From positions 1-45,270 of the forward strand of contig NZ_JZWV01000014.1 of assembly GCF_000966975.1 (NCBI RefSeq): 45,270 nt of DNA. Direction: 5' to 3'. A model generated the notes under the pieces. The model was given only the letters and a program-made list of their open reading frames with translations, made no database searches and was not told the DNA's origin. The position numbers and the translations under genes were made by a program. Shown here piece after piece: positions 42,028 through 45,270 of this stretch. Source of the DNA: Streptomyces katrae. GTDB taxonomy: Bacteria > Actinomycetota > Actinomycetes > Streptomycetales > Streptomycetaceae. The stretch's first letter is position 1. Each line of letters opens with the position of its first letter.

Positions 42028-43029
42028 ATGCAGCTTCACGACGTCTGGTTCGTACTCATCGCCGTCCTGTGGATCGGCTACTTCTTCCTGGAGGGCTTCG
42101 ACTTCGGCATCGGCGTACTCACCAAGCTCCTCGCGCGCGACCGCGCCGAGAAGCGGGTCCTGATCAACACCATCGGTCCCGTCTGGGACGGCAACGAGGT
42201 CTGGCTGCTCACCGCGGGCGGCGCCACCTTCGCCGCCTTCCCGGAGTGGTACGCCACCCTCTTCTCCGGCTTCTACCTGCCGCTGCTGCTCATCCTGATC
42301 TGCCTGATCATCCGCGGCGTGGCCTTCGAGTACCGGCACAAGCGGTCCGAGGACCGGTGGCAGACCAACTGGGAACACGCCATCTTCTGGACCTCGCTGA
42401 TCCCCGCCTTCCTCTGGGGCGTGGCCTTCGCCAACATCGTGCGCGGAGTGAAGATCGACCAGCACCTGGAGTACGTCGGAAGCCTCTTCGACCTGCTCAA
42501 CGTGTACTCGCTCCTGGGCGGGCTGGTCACCCTCACCCTGTTCACCTTCCACGGTGCGGTGTTCGCCTCGCTCAAGACCGTCGGTGACATCCGGGACCGC
42601 TCGCGGGCTCTGGCCACCCGGTTGGGTGTGGTGACGGCCGTACTGGCCCTGGCCTTCCTCATCTGGACCCAGGTCTCGCGCGGTGACGGCGGCAGCCTGA
42701 TCGCCATGGTCGTCGCCGTGGCCGCTCTGGTCGCGGCCATCGGTTTCAACCTGGCGGGCCGGGAGGGCTGGTCGTTCGCCCTGTCCGGGATCACCATCGC
42801 GGCGGCCGTCGCGATGCTCTTCCTGACGCTGTTCCCGAACGTCATGCCGTCCTCGCTGAACGAGGCGTGGAACCTCACCGTCACCAACGCCTCGTCCACC
42901 CCGTACACCCTGAAGATCATGACCTGGTGCGCCGGTGTGGCGGCTCCGCTGGTGATGCTCTACCAGGGCTGGACCTACTGGGTGTTCCGCAAGCGAATCG
43001 GTACGCAGCACATCGCCGACGCGCACTGA
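42028..43029 (+). CDS. cydB: Cytochrome bd oxidase subunit II
   Basis: 333 residues, about eight membrane helices. Typical CydB elements: GYFFLEGFDFGIGVLTKLLARD (about 14-35), GNEVWLLTAGGATFAAFP (about 52-69), and SLLGGLVTLTLFTFHGAVFASLKT. Pairs with CydA to form the terminal oxidase with high oxygen affinity. Starts 18 bp after the cydA stop with AGGAGG. Confidence 0.96.
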   Translation: MQLHDVWFVLIAVLWIGYFFLEGFDFGIGVLTKLLARDRAEKRVLINTIGPVWDGNEVWLLTAGGATFAAFPEWYATLFSGFYLPLLLILICLIIRGVAFEYRHKRSEDRWQTNWEHAIFWTSLIPAFLWGVAFANIVRGVKIDQHLEYVGSLFDLLNVYSLLGGLVTLTLFTFHGAVFASLKTVGDIRDRSRALATRLGVVTAVLALAFLIWTQVSRGDGGSLIAMVVAVAALVAAIGFNLAGREGWSFALSGITIAAAVAMLFLTLFPNVMPSSLNEAWNLTVTNASSTPYTLKIMTWCAGVAAPLVMLYQGWTYWVFRKRIGTQHIADAH

Positions 43030-43067
43030 TCCGCGCGCGTCACCCCGCCCGACCCTGCCGAGGGGAT

Positions 43068-43081
43068 GTTTCACGTGAAAC
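43068..43081. promoter_or_regulatory. parS: parS site overlapping the cydCD start
   Basis: Exact GTTTCACGTGAAAC between cydB and cydCD. The GTG in its second half is the likely start codon of cydCD, so the translation start is part of a ParB site. Confidence 0.93.
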
Positions 43082-45251
43082 CGATCGACCCGCGCCTGCT
43101 CCGGTACGCCCGTTCCACCCGCCTCTTCCTGGGGGCTGTGGTGGCCCTCGGGCTGGCCGGGGCGGGGCTGGTCGTCGGCCAGGCGATGCTGATCGCCGAG
43201 ATCGTGGTCGGTGCCTTCGAGCGGGGTCTCGACGCGGGAGCGCTCCGGACGCCTCTGCTGCTGCTCGCGGCAGTGGCGCTCGGGCGCGCTCTGGTCGCCT
43301 GGCTCACCGAGCTGGCCGCGCACCGGGCCGGCGCGGCGGTCAAGTCGGAGCTGCGCGGCCGGCTCCTGGACCGGGCCGCCGACCTGGGGCCCGGCTGGCT
43401 CGGCGGGCAGCGGACCGGCTCCCTGGTGTCCCTGGCCACTCGCGGAGTGGACGCCCTCGACGACTACTTCTCCCGCTACCTGCCCCAACTGGGGCTCGCC
43501 GTGGTGGTGCCGGCGGCGGTCCTCGCCCGGATCGTCACCGAGGACTGGGTGTCGGCGGCCATCATCGTCGTCACCCTTCCGCTGATCCCGCTGTTCATGA
43601 TCCTCATCGGCATGGCCACCCAGAGCCGGATGGACCGCCAGTGGCGGCTCCTGTCCCGGCTGTCGGGACACTTCCTCGACGTGGTGGCGGGGCTCCCGAC
43701 CCTGAAGGTCTTCGGCCGGGCCAAGGCACAGGCCGAATCGATCCGCAGGATCACCGACGAATACCGCCAGGCCACGATGCGCACCCTGCGCATCGCCTTC
43801 CTGTCCTCCTTCGCCCTCGAACTGCTCGCCACCCTGTCGGTGGCCCTCGTCGCGGTGACGATCGGCATGCGGCTGGTGCACGGTGAACTGGACCTGTACA
43901 CGGGCCTCGTCATCCTGATCCTCGCGCCGGAGGCCTATCTGCCGCTGCGCCAGGTCGGAGCCCAGTACCACGCGGCCGCCGAGGGACTGGCCGCCGCCGA
44001 GGAGATCTTCACCGTCCTCGAGACCCCTGCCCCCGGGCCGGGCGCCGGGGCCACAGTGCCCGCCGCCGGACCCGTGATCGAGCTCGACGCGGTCGAGGTC
44101 CGCCACGAGGGGCGCGCCGCCGCCTCCCCGGGGCCGGTGTCCCTCGTCGTCGGGCCGGGCGAGTGCGTGGCCCTCACCGGCCCGAGCGGGGCGGGCAAGT
44201 CCACCCTGCTGAACGTGCTGCTCGGATTCGTCAGGCCGACCTCCGGCCGTGTACGGATCGGCGGCACGGACCTGGCCGAGCTCTCCCTCGAACAGTGGCG
44301 GGAGCGGATCGCCTGGGTGCCGCAGCGGCCGCACCTGTTCGCCGGAACCATCGCCGAGAACGTCCGCTTGGCCCGGCCCGCGGCCGCCGACGACGCGGTG
44401 GAGGCGGCGCTGCGCGATGCCGGGGCCTGGGAGTTCGTCTCCGCCCTGCCGCGCGGGACGCAGACCCTGCTCGGTGAGGGCGGCGCCGGCCTGTCCGCCG
44501 GACAGCGCCAGCGGCTGGCCCTGGCGCGGGCCTTCCTCGCGGACCGGCCGGTGCTCCTGCTGGACGAGCCGACGGCGGCTCTGGACGGCGAGACCGAAGC
44601 CGCCGTCGTGGACGCCGTGCGGCGTCTGGCGGCCGGGCGGACCGTACTCCTCGTGGTGCACCGTCCTGCGCTGCTCGCCGTCGCCGACCGGGTGGTGGCG
44701 GTGGGCGAAGGCGTCACGGACGACGCCGCGCAGAGCGGGCTTCCGGTCCCGGCCGCCCCCGGGGCCGCCCCACGCACGCCGGCGGGAATGTCCGAGCCCG
44801 GGGAGTGGATCCTCGGAACCGCCCGGGAACGGTCCGGCGGCGGAAGCACGGAGTCGGGCGGCGGCGATCCGCTGCGCCGGGTGCGGGCCGTGGCGGCGGC
44901 CTGGCAGGGGCGGTTCCGGCTGGGTCTGCTGCTCGGGGCGCTGGCCGTCGGGTGCAGCGTCGGGCTGATGGCCGTGTCCGGGTGGCTGATCTCCCGGGCG
45001 TCCGAGCAGCCGCCCGTGCTCTACCTGATGGTGGCCGTCACGGCGACCCGGGCCTTCGGGCTCGGACGGGCCGTCTTCCGCTACGCCGAGCGCCTGGTGT
45101 CGCACGATGCCGTCCTGCGGATGCTCGCCGACCTGCGGGTCGCGGTGTACCGGCGGCTGGAGCGGATCGCGCCCGCCGGACTGCGCGAGCAGCGGCGCGG
45201 GGACCTGCTCTCCCGGCTGGTGGCCGACGCCGACGCCCTCCAGGACTACTG
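43075..45251 (+). CDS. cydCD: CydCD (CydDC) fused ABC transporter for cytochrome bd assembly, 3' end missing
   Basis: At least 725 codons before the contig end; Streptomyces fuse CydD and CydC in one protein of about 1170 residues. First half: six membrane helices (MLIAEIVVGAFERGLDAGALR ... GLVILILAPEAYLPLRQVGAQYHAAAEGLAAAEE) and an ATPase domain with Walker A GPSGAGKST (369-377), signature LSAGQRQRLALAR (473-485) and Walker B VLLLDEPTAALD (493-504). The second membrane domain begins about residue 600 (RRVRAVAAAWQGRFRLGLLLGALAVGCS). It exports thiols or haem-related compounds needed for cytochrome bd. The start could be the ATG at 43066, but GAGGGG at 43060-43065 is spaced nine bases from the GTG at 43075. 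At 45252 the sequence turns into adapter, so the real gene continues. Confidence 0.95.
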
Positions 45252-45270
45252 CTGTCTCTTATACACATCT
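45252..45270. other. Sequencing adapter (Nextera/Tn5 mosaic end), not genomic
   Basis: The final 19 bases CTGTCTCTTATACACATCT are exactly the Nextera transposon mosaic end. The expected sequence after CAGGACTACTG is a Trp codon continuing CydC; instead the adapter begins. The window therefore ends at a contig or read end. Confidence 0.97.

Noticed and set aside
41815..45105. A very long open frame on the minus strand opposite cydA, cydB and cydCD
   Set aside because: It is a by-product of high GC at third codon positions. It shows no family motif, its composition is Gly/Arg/Glu/Asp-biased, and it lies antisense to three genes with clear motifs.
45252..45270. A genuine Tn5/IS50 end
   Set aside because: There is no transposase or inside-end sequence, it is exactly 19 bp at the very end of the sequence, and it replaces expected cydCD codons; it is library adapter.

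Overview
The window is a very GC-rich, Gram-positive actinobacterial chromosome segment that I read as Streptomyces. The reasons are the extreme G/C codon third positions, GTG and TTG starts, the ssgR-ssgA sporulation pair, a fused CydCD, FemX, a mycothiol-type inositol phosphate synthase, and seven exact copies of the Streptomyces parS site GTTTCACGTGAAAC. In Streptomyces parS is concentrated around oriC, so this is core chromosome near the origin. The gene order (murJ, cca, ino1, class A PBP, femX, rpsF-ssb-rpsR-rplI, dnaB, ssgRA, thiC, hisC, cydABCD) is the conserved order I know from S. coelicolor, recalled from memory and not searched.

Layout. 1-4.15 kb: the start of murJ, a secreted DUF6049-type protein and cca. 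4.17-7.4 kb: a double parS, an MFS exporter, ino1 and padR with its candidate operator. 7.6-14.5 kb: cell-wall genes (class A PBP, a GT87 membrane glycosyltransferase, an alanine-racemase-like PLP protein, femX). 14.7-16.4 kb: the rpsF-ssb-rpsR-rplI operon, with rpsF interrupted by a 19-bp near-duplication. 16.5-21.2 kb: a MATE exporter, a cluster of DnaA boxes, dnaB and a serine beta-lactamase-like hydrolase. 21.2-28.6 kb: small metabolic and accessory genes (two GNATs, a HAD phosphatase, a flavohaemoprotein, Nudix, LysR, a Cys/Met PLP enzyme, YvlD-like, cupin, DUF5326). 28.8-30.1 kb: ssgR-ssgA. 30.1-33.6 kb: YibE/F, then a TPP riboswitch and thiC. 33.6-38.4 kb: a glycosyltransferase, a membrane protein, a metallophosphoesterase and a LacI regulator. 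38.8-45.25 kb: hisC-like, a cyclophilin-like protein, a Rex operator and cydA-cydB-cydCD.

How the genes work together. MurJ, the PBP, FemX and possibly the PLP protein serve peptidoglycan assembly. ssb, dnaB, the DnaA boxes and the parS sites link to replication and segregation. Ino1 feeds mycothiol and phosphatidylinositol. The Rex site ties cytochrome bd expression to the NADH/NAD+ ratio. SsgR and SsgA act in sporulation-specific septation.

Data quality. The last 19 bases (45252-45270) are exactly the Nextera/Tn5 mosaic-end adapter, so cydCD is cut by a contig end and not by biology. The rpsF frameshift may likewise be an assembly error. I see no transposase, integrase, CRISPR array, tRNA, rRNA or defence island. 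I found no convincing undescribed multi-gene system. The most unusual signals are parS sites built into hairpins and coding ends, the DnaA-box cluster in front of dnaB, and several perfect palindromes that look like operators without an assigned regulator.
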